Source: an uncultured Gammaproteobacteria bacterium
Lineage (GTDB): Bacteria > Pseudomonadota > Gammaproteobacteria > Pseudomonadales > Azotimanducaceae
DNA: 37,071 bases
Assembly (NCBI GenBank): GCA_913050035.1
Contig: CAJXAC010000020.1
Span: forward strand, 1-37,071
Direction: 5' to 3'
The notes under the pieces were generated by a model. It was not told where the DNA came from, ran no database searches, and saw only the letters and a list, made by a program, of their open reading frames with translations. Below, in pieces: positions 1 through 7,569 of the stretch. How positions within the stretch are numbered: position 1 is the stretch's first letter; each line of letters opens with the position of its first letter. The translations under genes were made by a program, and so were the position numbers.

Positions 1-988
1 TTAATGAAAATTTTACAAAAAAAGTAAAAAACAAAAATGTGCTAGACACTGCACTAAAAAACTGGCAAAAGAAATATGAAAACATAGGATGCGTAACATC
101 AAGTTATACGCCGAAATACGAGATTTTAGTCCATCGTAGATTGGGCTGTCTCAGCAAAAGTTACATGTTAGAGGCCGTTCGTCATAAATCAATTCGCGGC
201 CTTGAAAAACTAGATAAAAAGAAAATTGAAGAATGCATAGGAATGGGTAGCGGTCTCCCGTGTATGGGCTGTCAAGCCAAGGCAAACGCCCACGTATTAT
301 CGAGAAGAACAAGGGGCCAAGCCAATGACAGTACATACAGAAATATACCAAAATCATTACCAATGCAAACTGAAATAGACATTGCTACTGATACGTTTGG
401 TCCGTTTACACCAAATTATCAAGGTATTAGATATGCACAAATTTTCATAAATACCAGCAGCAGAATGGCATGGTTGTATCCTATGCGAGCGCGTAGTGAA
501 TATCCATTTGCATTGAAACAATTCCTGCTTGATTACAAGTCCAATTATCCATCTAAAACAAGACCGGTCATATATCAATCTGATTATCAAACCACCTTTC
601 AAGGTACAGTAGATGGAAAAATAGACATTATACGCTCAGACAGAGCACCAGAATTATCATCAGAAGAGGTGAATCTTATTTTGAGTGATTATGACATAAA
701 ACACTTGAAAACAATAGCATATACATCAATAATGAATGCAAAAGCTGAAAGAGCTATTCAAACTTTGAATAAAATAGCGATTTCACAATTAGCAAATGCG
801 AATCTAACAACAGAAGAATACAAATTATGTTACTGGAAAAGTTTAAAACATGCAGTCCATGTTTACAACATAAGGCCGCATCGCAGTTTAGGATATCAAA
901 CTCCGTATTATGCACAAACAGGTGTAATTCCCCACATAGACTGGATCAGGACGTGGGGGAGCACTGCATTTGAGCATTTAAAAATACA
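1..988. mobile_element. AT-rich foreign segment carrying copia-like integrase
   Basis: Composition changes abruptly near 985, from AT-rich sequence with many A and T runs to roughly 50% GC. The left segment holds only the integrase frame. The right side enters the middle of a bacterial dehydrogenase gene. No terminal inverted repeat, LTR or target duplication can be seen, because only one end of the segment lies in the window. It may be a genuine insertion or an artefactual join. The exact breakpoint lies between about 980, where copia similarity fades, and about 992, where dehydrogenase similarity begins. Confidence 0.6.
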
Positions 989-1094
989 ACAACGGATGAC
1001 TTCAAGCTCGTTGTCGAAGTCCATTTGTTGGGGTCTGCCTACGTCACCCACGCCGCTTGGCCTTTTATGTATGAGCAGAACTACGGAAGAATAA
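3..1094 (+). CDS. Ty1/copia-type retrotransposon integrase, partial
   Basis: The frame is open from the left edge, so the GTG at 39 is only an apparent start and the 5' end is missing. Counting from that GTG (351 codons), residues 32-36 (HRRLG) and the C75-x2-C78 pair resemble the GAG-pre-integrase zinc finger of copia polyproteins, although the usual second His after RLG is Cys. The integrase core follows: D118 (in ATDTFGPF), then the typical G-x-RYAQIFI and WLYPM segments, D201 (in IIRSDRAPEL) and E237 (in NAKAERAIQTLN). D201 and E237 are separated by exactly 35 residues, so the catalytic triad is intact. Copia-like YW, NIRPHRSLGYQTPY and TWGSTAF blocks follow to about residue 315. No reverse transcriptase, RNase H or LTR is present. 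Beyond about position 985 the frame reads into unrelated DNA. Codon use is AT-rich, unlike every other gene here. A bacterial rve-family transposase is the alternative. Confidence 0.72.
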   Translation, partial: NENFTKKVKNKNVLDTALKNWQKKYENIGCVTSSYTPKYEILVHRRLGCLSKSYMLEAVRHKSIRGLEKLDKKKIEECIGMGSGLPCMGCQAKANAHVLSRRTRGQANDSTYRNIPKSLPMQTEIDIATDTFGPFTPNYQGIRYAQIFINTSSRMAWLYPMRARSEYPFALKQFLLDYKSNYPSKTRPVIYQSDYQTTFQGTVDGKIDIIRSDRAPELSSEEVNLILSDYDIKHLKTIAYTSIMNAKAERAIQTLNKIAISQLANANLTTEEYKLCYWKSLKHAVHVYNIRPHRSLGYQTPYYAQTGVIPHIDWIRTWGSTAFEHLKIQQRMTSSSLSKSICWGLPTSPTPLGLLCMSRTTEE

Positions 1095-1549
1095 TCCTCA
1101 CATCGTCGGTTTCGGGGATTTTCGGACAGTTTGGTCAGAGTGCTTATGGTGCAGCGAAAATGGGCATGCTGGGACTAATGAATGTTCTAGCATTAGAGGG
1201 CAGATCCCATGGGATCAAAATAAACTGCCTCTCGCCTGGTGCCGACACTCGAATGACGGCACTAGATAAAGAGCTTGGTATTGATGCAGATAAACCAAGA
1301 CCTTACTCTCATCCCAAACTGGTAACACCAGTAGCCCTATTCTTGGCCAGCGATGACGCTCCTACTGGTATGGTTATCCATGGACTAAGTGGCAGATATT
1401 TACGCTCGGAAACCTTTGCCAACAAAGGTATATCCCTTGACCCAGACGCCCTCGCGGAAGATCTGATGAGTAACATTGAGGACGTTTTAGACATGTCTAG
1501 CGCTAAAGCGCTTGCCGAGCCGGGCAATATCTCGTTATTGGGAAGCTGA
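989..1549 (+). pseudogene. 5'-truncated short-chain dehydrogenase (MFE-2/hydroxyacyl-CoA DH-like)
   Basis: Similarity to short-chain dehydrogenases begins in this frame at TTDDFKLVVEVHLLG (about 989) and continues through the catalytic Ser region (ILTSSVSG), the Tyr-x3-Lys motif (SAYGAAK) and the NCLSPGADTRMT segment. The ALEGR, SRMT-like and C-terminal NKGISLDPDALAED parts resemble the dehydrogenase domain of peroxisomal-type multifunctional enzymes and bacterial 3-hydroxyacyl-CoA dehydrogenase relatives. The N-terminal Rossmann half with the TGxxxGxG nucleotide motif is absent. An in-frame TGA at 971-973 lies upstream, inside the AT-rich segment. The TTG at 1025 is the first nominal start but has no ribosome binding site and falls within the fold. 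The gene as it stands cannot make a working enzyme. It converges on gspM, with 13 bases between the stop codons. Confidence 0.75.
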
Positions 1550-1562
1550 TAAAAAAGGCGCT

Positions 1563-2075
1563 TTAATTTACTAGCTTAACCTGCCCGCTCACCTTGCTGC
1601 TCTTATCGCCACGATCAATGGATAATCTTTCAACGCTGAGTCCTTGTGTGGTTTCTAACAAAGAAAGCCACTGTAGGACTTGATCAAATTGCTGCTCTTG
1701 TAAGGAGATGCTAACGCCTCCATCGGACTCTGGTTGCAGCCTGTCGAGTTTGAGTTGGTTTTGGTTTGCGGCGTTAGTAATGCTGGGTATTAATGCCGGT
1801 GAGCTATTGCCACGAACTGGTTGTCTTGCGCTTTGTCTTAACGCTTCTTGGTTCAAGACGATCCATTCAGACAGCGCTAATTCGGTAACGTAGCGTGCTT
1901 GTTGGTCTTGGCTGTAGTCGCTAAGCGGTTTCCACACTGCTGTATAAATAATGGTGGCTGCGATAAGTGCGGCTAAGATCTTTATGATCAGTCGATCTGT
2001 CGGCGATTTCGCTGCATACCATTGGCCTATACTGCCTTGCTGCAACTGAGCTATCAGATTTTGTACGGTACTCAT
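1563..2075 (-). CDS. gspM: Type II secretion system protein GspM
   Basis: 170 residues. GspM (XcpZ/EpsM) is a bitopic inner-membrane protein that partners GspL in the assembly platform and helps place the GspE ATPase. The sequence has a short cytoplasmic tail, one membrane helix at about residues 29-48 (LIIKILAALIAATIIYTAVW) and a periplasmic region ending in a ferredoxin-like domain (about 95-170), the usual layout and length. The start ATG overlaps the gspL stop by four bases (ATGA), implying translational coupling. It is the last gene of the gspE-M run. No gspN follows, and the next sequence is the convergent truncated dehydrogenase. The family is poorly conserved in sequence, so the assignment leans on position and topology. 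Confidence 0.9.
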   Translation of the reverse strand: MSTVQNLIAQLQQGSIGQWYAAKSPTDRLIIKILAALIAATIIYTAVWKPLSDYSQDQQARYVTELALSEWIVLNQEALRQSARQPVRGNSSPALIPSITNAANQNQLKLDRLQPESDGGVSISLQEQQFDQVLQWLSLLETTQGLSVERLSIDRGDKSSKVSGQVKLVN

Positions 2076-3331
2076 TTTATGTACTTCGCTCGCAGTCGTG
2101 CACTTATGCCGCCGTCTATTGATCCCGCGCTGACCACGTCTATATCGACACCCCGGCTTTTTAGTTCGGTCTGAATCTGATCTACCTGATCGTAGCCTTT
2201 GAGCTCCATTTCAATGGTCATTTCCTCTTTATCTTGTAGATAGGACAGTGACTGAACGCTGCCCTTACTACCGAATATTGGCGCAGTGTCGCCAAGCAAC
2301 TGAACAAAACTCATAGGCCCCACGCTAACCTGCTGTCCTTGGCTTCTTAGCTTGCCCTCGAATCGACGTCGGAGCTGTGCCGCAGTTATGGGCACCGAGT
2401 CTTGGGGAAATAGCTCCACGTAGCGGTTTCTGTTGTCCGCGGCCAATTGTTCTGCCTGATAGGATGACCACATGCCTTGGACGCCGAGTCCTGCGATGTA
2501 AATTACCACCCAAACCGCAGCCAGCTTTGCCAGCATGGTGAGGTCTTGCTTGCTGCCCGTTTTCTTATTTGCTACCCCATAGGGGCCTTGAAATAGATTG
2601 ATTGGCTTGCGTCTGGCGTATCGCTCAACCAAGAATTTAGCGACGTTATTCTGTTGCTCTACCGCAACTTCGGCGTCTAACTGACTGCGCTCTAGATCGG
2701 ACAGTTCATCGCCCACTGTTATTAATTGAGTGACGGATAGATCTTCCAGCAGCCCAATGAGCTCTTCTCGCTCTACGGTCGCACTTGATTGCTCATATAC
2801 CGCGGTGGCCTGATGGTCATTCAGAAATACGGTGCAGTCTTCGGTTGCGGATGCTAACTGAGCTTCACTGACCAGCACATCAGCAGCAATATCGTACGTG
2901 GCTAACCAGTCTCGCCAACCAGCTATTTGAGTATGATCAATAAGCGCACAGTGGATAGTTTGCCCGGCCTTTATGGCTCCGGGGACGATATGCATATCCT
3001 CGATGTCTGCCGCCACATACTCTTCTAATGCGTAAGGTAACGCCTGGCGTATTTGGTTACTGTTGCGACCTGGCACCTGACACGACAGCTGCAATACCTG
3101 CTCAGTAGGAATAACCACAACGATATCGGCGCTCGCCAACACCTCGCCTTCTAACGAATCTAAATGCTGACCCAGCGTTCGCCCTGTTGCCTGACCCTGA
3201 GCGACGATCTGGTCTTGGCGCGCTACCACCCACTGCAGCGCATAATCGGCTTCCGAATTAGCGCCTGCAGCAACGTCCACATTCTGCTGGTCAGCCGCAT
3301 TGTCTAAAATTCTAAGTAGTAGCGTTGTCAT
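2072..3331 (-). CDS. gspL: Type II secretion system protein GspL
   Basis: 419 residues, normal for GspL (XcpY/EpsL). It is the inner-membrane protein whose cytoplasmic actin-like domain recruits GspE and whose periplasmic ferredoxin-like domain pairs with GspM. The cytoplasmic domain covers about residues 1-245, including the family-typical VPGRNSNQIRQALPYALEE stretch near 87-104. It is followed by the INLFQGPY block at 244-251 and a single membrane helix at about 266-288. The periplasmic part ends in a ferredoxin-like fold. The start ATG overlaps the last base of the gspK stop codon (TAATG), and the stop overlaps gspM by four bases, so K, L and M should be translationally coupled. Confidence 0.93.
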   Translation of the reverse strand: MTTLLLRILDNAADQQNVDVAAGANSEADYALQWVVARQDQIVAQGQATGRTLGQHLDSLEGEVLASADIVVVIPTEQVLQLSCQVPGRNSNQIRQALPYALEEYVAADIEDMHIVPGAIKAGQTIHCALIDHTQIAGWRDWLATYDIAADVLVSEAQLASATEDCTVFLNDHQATAVYEQSSATVEREELIGLLEDLSVTQLITVGDELSDLERSQLDAEVAVEQQNNVAKFLVERYARRKPINLFQGPYGVANKKTGSKQDLTMLAKLAAVWVVIYIAGLGVQGMWSSYQAEQLAADNRNRYVELFPQDSVPITAAQLRRRFEGKLRSQGQQVSVGPMSFVQLLGDTAPIFGSKGSVQSLSYLQDKEEMTIEMELKGYDQVDQIQTELKSRGVDIDVVSAGSIDGGISARLRAKYIK

Positions 3332-4323
3332 TACTCGGCTTCCGTGGAGGCCTCTATGGTTAATGATGAGCGGAATAGTTTAGCAAAGTCTCGCTGCAGC
3401 ACGGTGACTCGTCCATCTGATTCATTCCGCACTAAATGGGAATACAGCGTCACGGAGCCCTCTCCTACCACTGCTTGTACATGCAGGCCGAAATGATCAC
3501 TGCTGACCGTAAGATCATCGGCGATAGCTGAGAACTCTGGGTGGTCGCGTACAAAATCGGTAACGCTGGTGTAGGCGCGTTCTGTCATTGTAATGGCTTC
3601 AGCACTGCCAACGCCAATGCCGTCATCTAAAGTCGCCAATGTTAATGTGTTAGCGGTATTCACATTTATCTTGTTGTCGGTAAAAGGTAACAAGCAGACG
3701 AATGGCAGCAATTCCTTTACTTGTTCGGGCTTTGCAATATCCAGTAGGTACAGTTCGGAAACATGGGAAATTTTGCTATTCGGTGTTCGGTACGGCGGGT
3801 ATTTGCCTAGATAGCTATTGTCCTCGGCACCAAATCCTTGAACTTTGCTGTCCCGATCAACCCAGTCGCGCACGTTGTCTGCCAAAGCCTCGTCAATCTG
3901 CAACTCTCTAAGCATACGCTTCAGGCGTTTAAGGGTGCGCTTTAAAACCACCTCGTCGTTAGAGGCTAAGGCGTTTAAATTTAAACACCCATTTAGGTCT
4001 CGAACCTGGGTTTCCATATAGCCGATATCATCCAACTCAAAGGGCGGAAGTTGCTTAGCCCAGGGCTCTCCCAAGTGATCGATCTTAGGATCTGAACTCT
4101 TATGGTCCTGGAACAGTACCTGCCGAGCTAACGCCTCCGCACCATAGGCGTACTGTAACGCTTGGTTTTGCTCAAAAGTCGCGCGGTGATGGTGCACTAC
4201 AAGGTTGTGGTCCTCGAGCAGGCGCGTGGTGATCGCTACCAATACCGCCACAACCAGCAGCACACTAATCAGCGCAATACCCTGCTGTTTAACTTCAGCT
4301 GTTGGTGGCAAACGCTTATACAC
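3331..4323 (-). CDS. gspK: Type II secretion minor pseudopilin GspK
   Basis: 330 residues, the largest pseudopilin (XcpX). It caps the pseudopilus tip in a complex with GspI and GspJ. The class III leader ends KQQG, followed by IALISVLLVVAVLVAIT. As is typical of GspK, the Glu at +5 of the mature protein is missing, which marks the tip subunit. The large alpha domain and Ca-binding region lie in the C-terminal two thirds (for example LNLNALASNDE and NKINVNTANTLTLATL). The start overlaps the end of gspJ by eight bases. Confidence 0.94.
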   Translation of the reverse strand: MYKRLPPTAEVKQQGIALISVLLVVAVLVAITTRLLEDHNLVVHHHRATFEQNQALQYAYGAEALARQVLFQDHKSSDPKIDHLGEPWAKQLPPFELDDIGYMETQVRDLNGCLNLNALASNDEVVLKRTLKRLKRMLRELQIDEALADNVRDWVDRDSKVQGFGAEDNSYLGKYPPYRTPNSKISHVSELYLLDIAKPEQVKELLPFVCLLPFTDNKINVNTANTLTLATLDDGIGVGSAEAITMTERAYTSVTDFVRDHPEFSAIADDLTVSSDHFGLHVQAVVGEGSVTLYSHLVRNESDGRVTVLQRDFAKLFRSSLTIEASTEAE

Positions 4324-4936
4324 TGGGCACCTGCCAGATCCGCTCGATCATCCCGTAGGGCGCGATTTCCGCCCGGACTAGAATCGCCGCCAGATACAAT
4401 GCCTCACCCTCTTCTGTTACCACATTAGCTTCAGGGTCCAATGGCCACTGCCGGTGCTCATTACCTAGCTGATCAACGGCGAAGAATTCGATCGCCTCCA
4501 CGTCTTCCAACAGGGTTTGATAAGCCGGTTCTGCATCGTAACTGCGGTCAAGGGTCAGCCAATAACCGCGGATAATTTTTTCATCCTGCCAGCGATAGCC
4601 AACCCGCTGTACTTCTGAGCGTGGTTGCCTAAGGGGGTTACGCCAGCCCACTCGGGAGAACTCGATCGCACCCTGATCGCTGACTATAAGGGCCGGCAGC
4701 TCCTCGCCCTGGGCGTCTCTAATTTTGCGGCGGCTCAGTTGTACGATATCTCGCTGCAGCACCCGCATGGCGCGGTGGATCTCAGCCAACCTCTGGCCGC
4801 GGTCTTGGAGATTATTTTGATTGTCTATGCTTTGGGAAAGCAGGCGTGTGCTAAGCAGACCCACAACCGCGAACACCAACAGTGCGACTAGTATCTCTAC
4901 CAGGGTAAAGCCCAGTGTTTTGTTTGAGCCGCGCAT
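4316..4936 (-). CDS. gspJ: Type II secretion minor pseudopilin GspJ
   Basis: 206 residues. GspJ (XcpW) joins GspI and GspK in the pseudopilus tip. The prepilin peptidase site is KTLG-FTLVE, followed by ILVALLVFAVVGLLSTRLL. Glu at +5 is present. The rest is a beta-rich globular domain of the usual size, with the YRWQDEKIIRGYW-like strand pattern known from XcpW. The start lies four bases after the gspI stop, and the 3' end overlaps gspK. Confidence 0.93.
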   Translation of the reverse strand: MRGSNKTLGFTLVEILVALLVFAVVGLLSTRLLSQSIDNQNNLQDRGQRLAEIHRAMRVLQRDIVQLSRRKIRDAQGEELPALIVSDQGAIEFSRVGWRNPLRQPRSEVQRVGYRWQDEKIIRGYWLTLDRSYDAEPAYQTLLEDVEAIEFFAVDQLGNEHRQWPLDPEANVVTEEGEALYLAAILVRAEIAPYGMIERIWQVPSV

Positions 4937-4940
4937 CTTT

Positions 4941-5318
4941 TTAGTTGCGACCTATAAACGCCGTCATATGCTCGAACGGGCCAATCTTTTCCCCGTCCTG
5001 TAGCTCGAAAACATCTACCTCTACCCGGTGCAGCATGGGGGTGTCAGTTTTTGAAATCTTCCGCTCCACTAACCACTGACGATTTGCCATATACAAACGA
5101 TTAGTTTTGCGACTCTCTGTGATCGGCTTGCCAATTTCTTGCCGCTGCGCCAAGCGCAAGCGTGTCAATTCGTTCGCGGCCACCCAATTAGCTATGGTTC
5201 TGCGCTCGAGGGCGTACATCTGGTTAGCGACACCGCCTGTAGCGGTAGCTACAGTAGTGCCGACGACGCCAATAATGACCACCGCCAAAAGCATTTCTAT
5301 TAGGGTGAAACCGCGCAT
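4941..5318 (-). CDS. gspI: Type II secretion minor pseudopilin GspI
   Basis: 125 residues. GspI (XcpV) is the tip subunit thought to nucleate the GspI-J-K complex. The leader is very short (MRG), then FTLIEMLLAVVIIGVVGTTVATA, with the conserved Phe at +1 and Glu at +5. The central ANWVAANELTRLRL segment is characteristic of GspI. The gene follows gspH by three bases and precedes gspJ by four. Confidence 0.93.
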   Translation of the reverse strand: MRGFTLIEMLLAVVIIGVVGTTVATATGGVANQMYALERRTIANWVAANELTRLRLAQRQEIGKPITESRKTNRLYMANRQWLVERKISKTDTPMLHRVEVDVFELQDGEKIGPFEHMTAFIGRN

Positions 5319-5321
5319 CTG

Positions 5322-5846
5322 TTAGCGCTCCTTAGGCTCGGCTTGCACGCGGGAAAAACCGTCGCTTTCCAATAACCATACTCTGGACGGATCACCGATG
5401 GGATGAAGGGTCAGTTCGAACGGCGTTACTTCGCCGCTGGAAAAGAAAATGATATCGGGCAAGATCTGCTCTTCGCTGCCCATCTCACCTTCGTATTCCT
5501 CAACTTCAGCGGCCATTTGCACCTCGCTCGCGAAGGCCTCAGCATTAAACGGACGCAATCCGTAAGGTGCCCAAGTTTGATTCAACTCATCGAATTCGGC
5601 GAATTCATACTCGCCTTCGGCAATGTAGAGGCCCCACTCTTTATTGCGCTGTAATGCCCTATCTCGGGCTAATTCTATGCGCTGAGCCATGCGGTGTGCG
5701 AACCCTTCCATTGCTTGGCTGCGGCCGCTGCCAATAAATGAGGTGCCGATCATCCCGGCCATTACAGCAACAATGGCAACCACCACAAGTAGCTCGATCA
5801 AAGTAAAGCCGAGTGCTCGCTTGCCTGTTTGTAGCCGATTCATCAC
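5322..5846 (-). CDS. gspH: Type II secretion minor pseudopilin GspH
   Basis: 174 residues. GspH (XcpU) is a minor pseudopilin linking the GspI-J-K tip to the GspG shaft. The leader ends KRALG and is followed by FTLIELLVVVAIVAVMAGMIG, with Glu at +5. The globular part contains the ALQRNKEWGLYIAEGEYEF stretch typical of the GspH/FimT family. Two consecutive ATG codons begin the frame, and either could be used. It starts 20 bases after the gspG stop. Confidence 0.92.
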   Translation of the reverse strand: MMNRLQTGKRALGFTLIELLVVVAIVAVMAGMIGTSFIGSGRSQAMEGFAHRMAQRIELARDRALQRNKEWGLYIAEGEYEFAEFDELNQTWAPYGLRPFNAEAFASEVQMAAEVEEYEGEMGSEEQILPDIIFFSSGEVTPFELTLHPIGDPSRVWLLESDGFSRVQAEPKER

Positions 5847-5866
5847 CCTTCGGAGCGGTTAACTTC

Positions 5867-6304
5867 TTAGAGGTCCCTCAGACGGATATCCGCAGCGGTG
5901 CCCTCACCGCCTTCTGCCCCGTCGGCACCAAGGCTGTAGAGGCTTACTTGACTGTCGAAGCGTTCATAAATGTAAGGTGAGCCCCAGGGGTCGGTAGGTA
6001 GCTTTTTAATGTAGCCATCTGGATTCCAGTTTTTCGGTTCTGGAAATCCCGCAGGTCGGGTCACTAACGCCTCTAGTCCCTGCTCGGAAGATGGATAGTT
6101 GAAGTTATCAAGGCGATATACATCAAGCGCTGCTGACAAGGTTCGTATATCGGTTTGCGCGGCCTGTACCCGGGCGGTGTCCGGCCTAGATAACAGCTGT
6201 GGTACGACCACCGCGCCGAGGATACCGAGGATTACAATAACCACTAAAATTTCTATAAGTGTGAACCCTGCATTACGCGGTAAATATGTAGATCTATTAT
6301 TCAT
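5867..6304 (-). CDS. gspG: Type II secretion major pseudopilin GspG
   Basis: 145 residues. GspG (XcpT) forms the shaft of the pseudopilus that pushes exoproteins through the outer-membrane secretin. The prepilin peptidase site is RNAG-FTLIE, cutting after Gly13, followed by a hydrophobic helix ending in VVVPQLL. The diagnostic C-terminal half is present: LDNFNYPSSEQGLEALV, KLPTDPWGSPYIYE and SLYSLGADGAEGGEG, the last including the Asp residues of the family's calcium site. A good ribosome binding site (GGAGAGG) precedes the ATG, consistent with high expression of the major subunit. Confidence 0.97.
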   Translation of the reverse strand: MNNRSTYLPRNAGFTLIEILVVIVILGILGAVVVPQLLSRPDTARVQAAQTDIRTLSAALDVYRLDNFNYPSSEQGLEALVTRPAGFPEPKNWNPDGYIKKLPTDPWGSPYIYERFDSQVSLYSLGADGAEGGEGTAADIRLRDL

Positions 6305-6322
6305 CTTAGCCTCTCCATCGGC

Positions 6323-7534
6323 TTAAACCATTTGGTTCATACTTAACATAGGCAGCATGACCGCCATTACAATAAACAAAACAATCCCGCCCATTATAAG
6401 CAACATGGCGGGTTCAATAAGCTTTAGCACTGCGCCCAATATGCGCTCCACTTCTTTTTGCTGGAACACCGCGACCCGGCTCAACATTTCGTCAAGCTCG
6501 CCGCTTTGCTCACCGGCGGCGATCATATGCAGCATCATGGGCGGGAATTGACCGATTTCTTCGAGGCTGGTTTTTAACGCCACCCCTTCGCTAACGGTCT
6601 GGGTGGCTTTAACCAAACCTTTTTGCAACCAAGTATTACTCACCACATCACCAGCAATTGCCATAGCGTCCACTAGCGGAACGCCAGAGCGGGTCAATAT
6701 TGATAGCGTATTAGTGAAGCTGGCGGCATTGGAATTACGGGTAACCCGGGCAATCAGGGGCAACCTAAATTTGAATTTATCCCACTGCAGTTTCGGCTGC
6801 GGGCGACTCAACAGCCATCGAATCAATACTACAGCTGCTGCAAATAGCCCCAGCAGTAACCACCAGAATTTAGCTAGGAAGTCTGATAAATCAATCAAGA
6901 TCAGAGTAAACCACGGCAACTGTTGGCCGGAATCAATAATGACATTGACCATATCCGGCACCACATAAACCATCAGCGCACCAACAATAAAAAAGGCCAA
7001 AATCAGTACTGCAATGGGATAAAACAGTGCGCCTTTTACACTACTGGTGGCTTCATATTGGCGCTCAATGTAGTCCGCCAAATTTTCCAACACCTTACTC
7101 AGATACCCGGACTGCTCGCCTGCCGCTACCGTGGAGCAGAACAGGGTATTAAAACTTCGAGGATGCTCGCGCAGGCTTGCCGCCAAGGTATAACCCTCTA
7201 ATACCTTACTGCGCACCGCCATAATAAGAGTTGCTACCCGTTGTTTCTCTGTTTGTTCGGCAACTGCTTTGAGCGCTTCTTCAATGGGCATGCTCGACCC
7301 CACCAAAGTTGCTAATTGGCGAATAAACAACACTCGATCAAACGACGATAACCCTGTGCTGAAATCAAATCCGGCGGTGGCGGATGACTGGCTATTCGTA
7401 GAGCTTTCAACCTGAGTGGGGATCAGATCTTTATCGCGCAACAGTTGTCGCGCGTGGCGGGCACTGTCGGCTTCTAAGACTCCGCGTTCTTGCCTGCCTT
7501 TGGGGTTCAGTGCGGTATATTCAAACGCGGCCAT
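6323..7534 (-). CDS. gspF: Type II secretion inner-membrane protein GspF
   Basis: 403 residues from the ATG at 7534. GspF (XcpS, PilC relative) is the polytopic platform protein at the base of the pseudopilus. The family normally begins MAAFEYTAL, which matches this start. An ATG five codons earlier (7549) is also in frame, and neither has a strong ribosome binding site. Two tandem T2SSF domains are visible: about 65-190, with FIRQLATLVGSSMPIEEAL, and about 265-390, with FTNTLSILTRSGVPLVDAM. Both have the AAGEQSG motif. Three membrane helices lie near 165-190, 220-240 and 375-397. It lies 35 bases downstream of gspE from this start. Confidence 0.95.
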   Translation of the reverse strand: MAAFEYTALNPKGRQERGVLEADSARHARQLLRDKDLIPTQVESSTNSQSSATAGFDFSTGLSSFDRVLFIRQLATLVGSSMPIEEALKAVAEQTEKQRVATLIMAVRSKVLEGYTLAASLREHPRSFNTLFCSTVAAGEQSGYLSKVLENLADYIERQYEATSSVKGALFYPIAVLILAFFIVGALMVYVVPDMVNVIIDSGQQLPWFTLILIDLSDFLAKFWWLLLGLFAAAVVLIRWLLSRPQPKLQWDKFKFRLPLIARVTRNSNAASFTNTLSILTRSGVPLVDAMAIAGDVVSNTWLQKGLVKATQTVSEGVALKTSLEEIGQFPPMMLHMIAAGEQSGELDEMLSRVAVFQQKEVERILGAVLKLIEPAMLLIMGGIVLFIVMAVMLPMLSMNQMV

Positions 7535-7569
7535 TACGGCACCCGACATAAGTGTTTTGTTTTCGCGCC

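Noticed and set aside
1025-1549. Intact short-chain dehydrogenase starting at TTG 1025
   Set aside because: Similarity continues upstream of this codon to about 989, there is no ribosome binding site, and the Rossmann half is missing, so it is a truncated gene.
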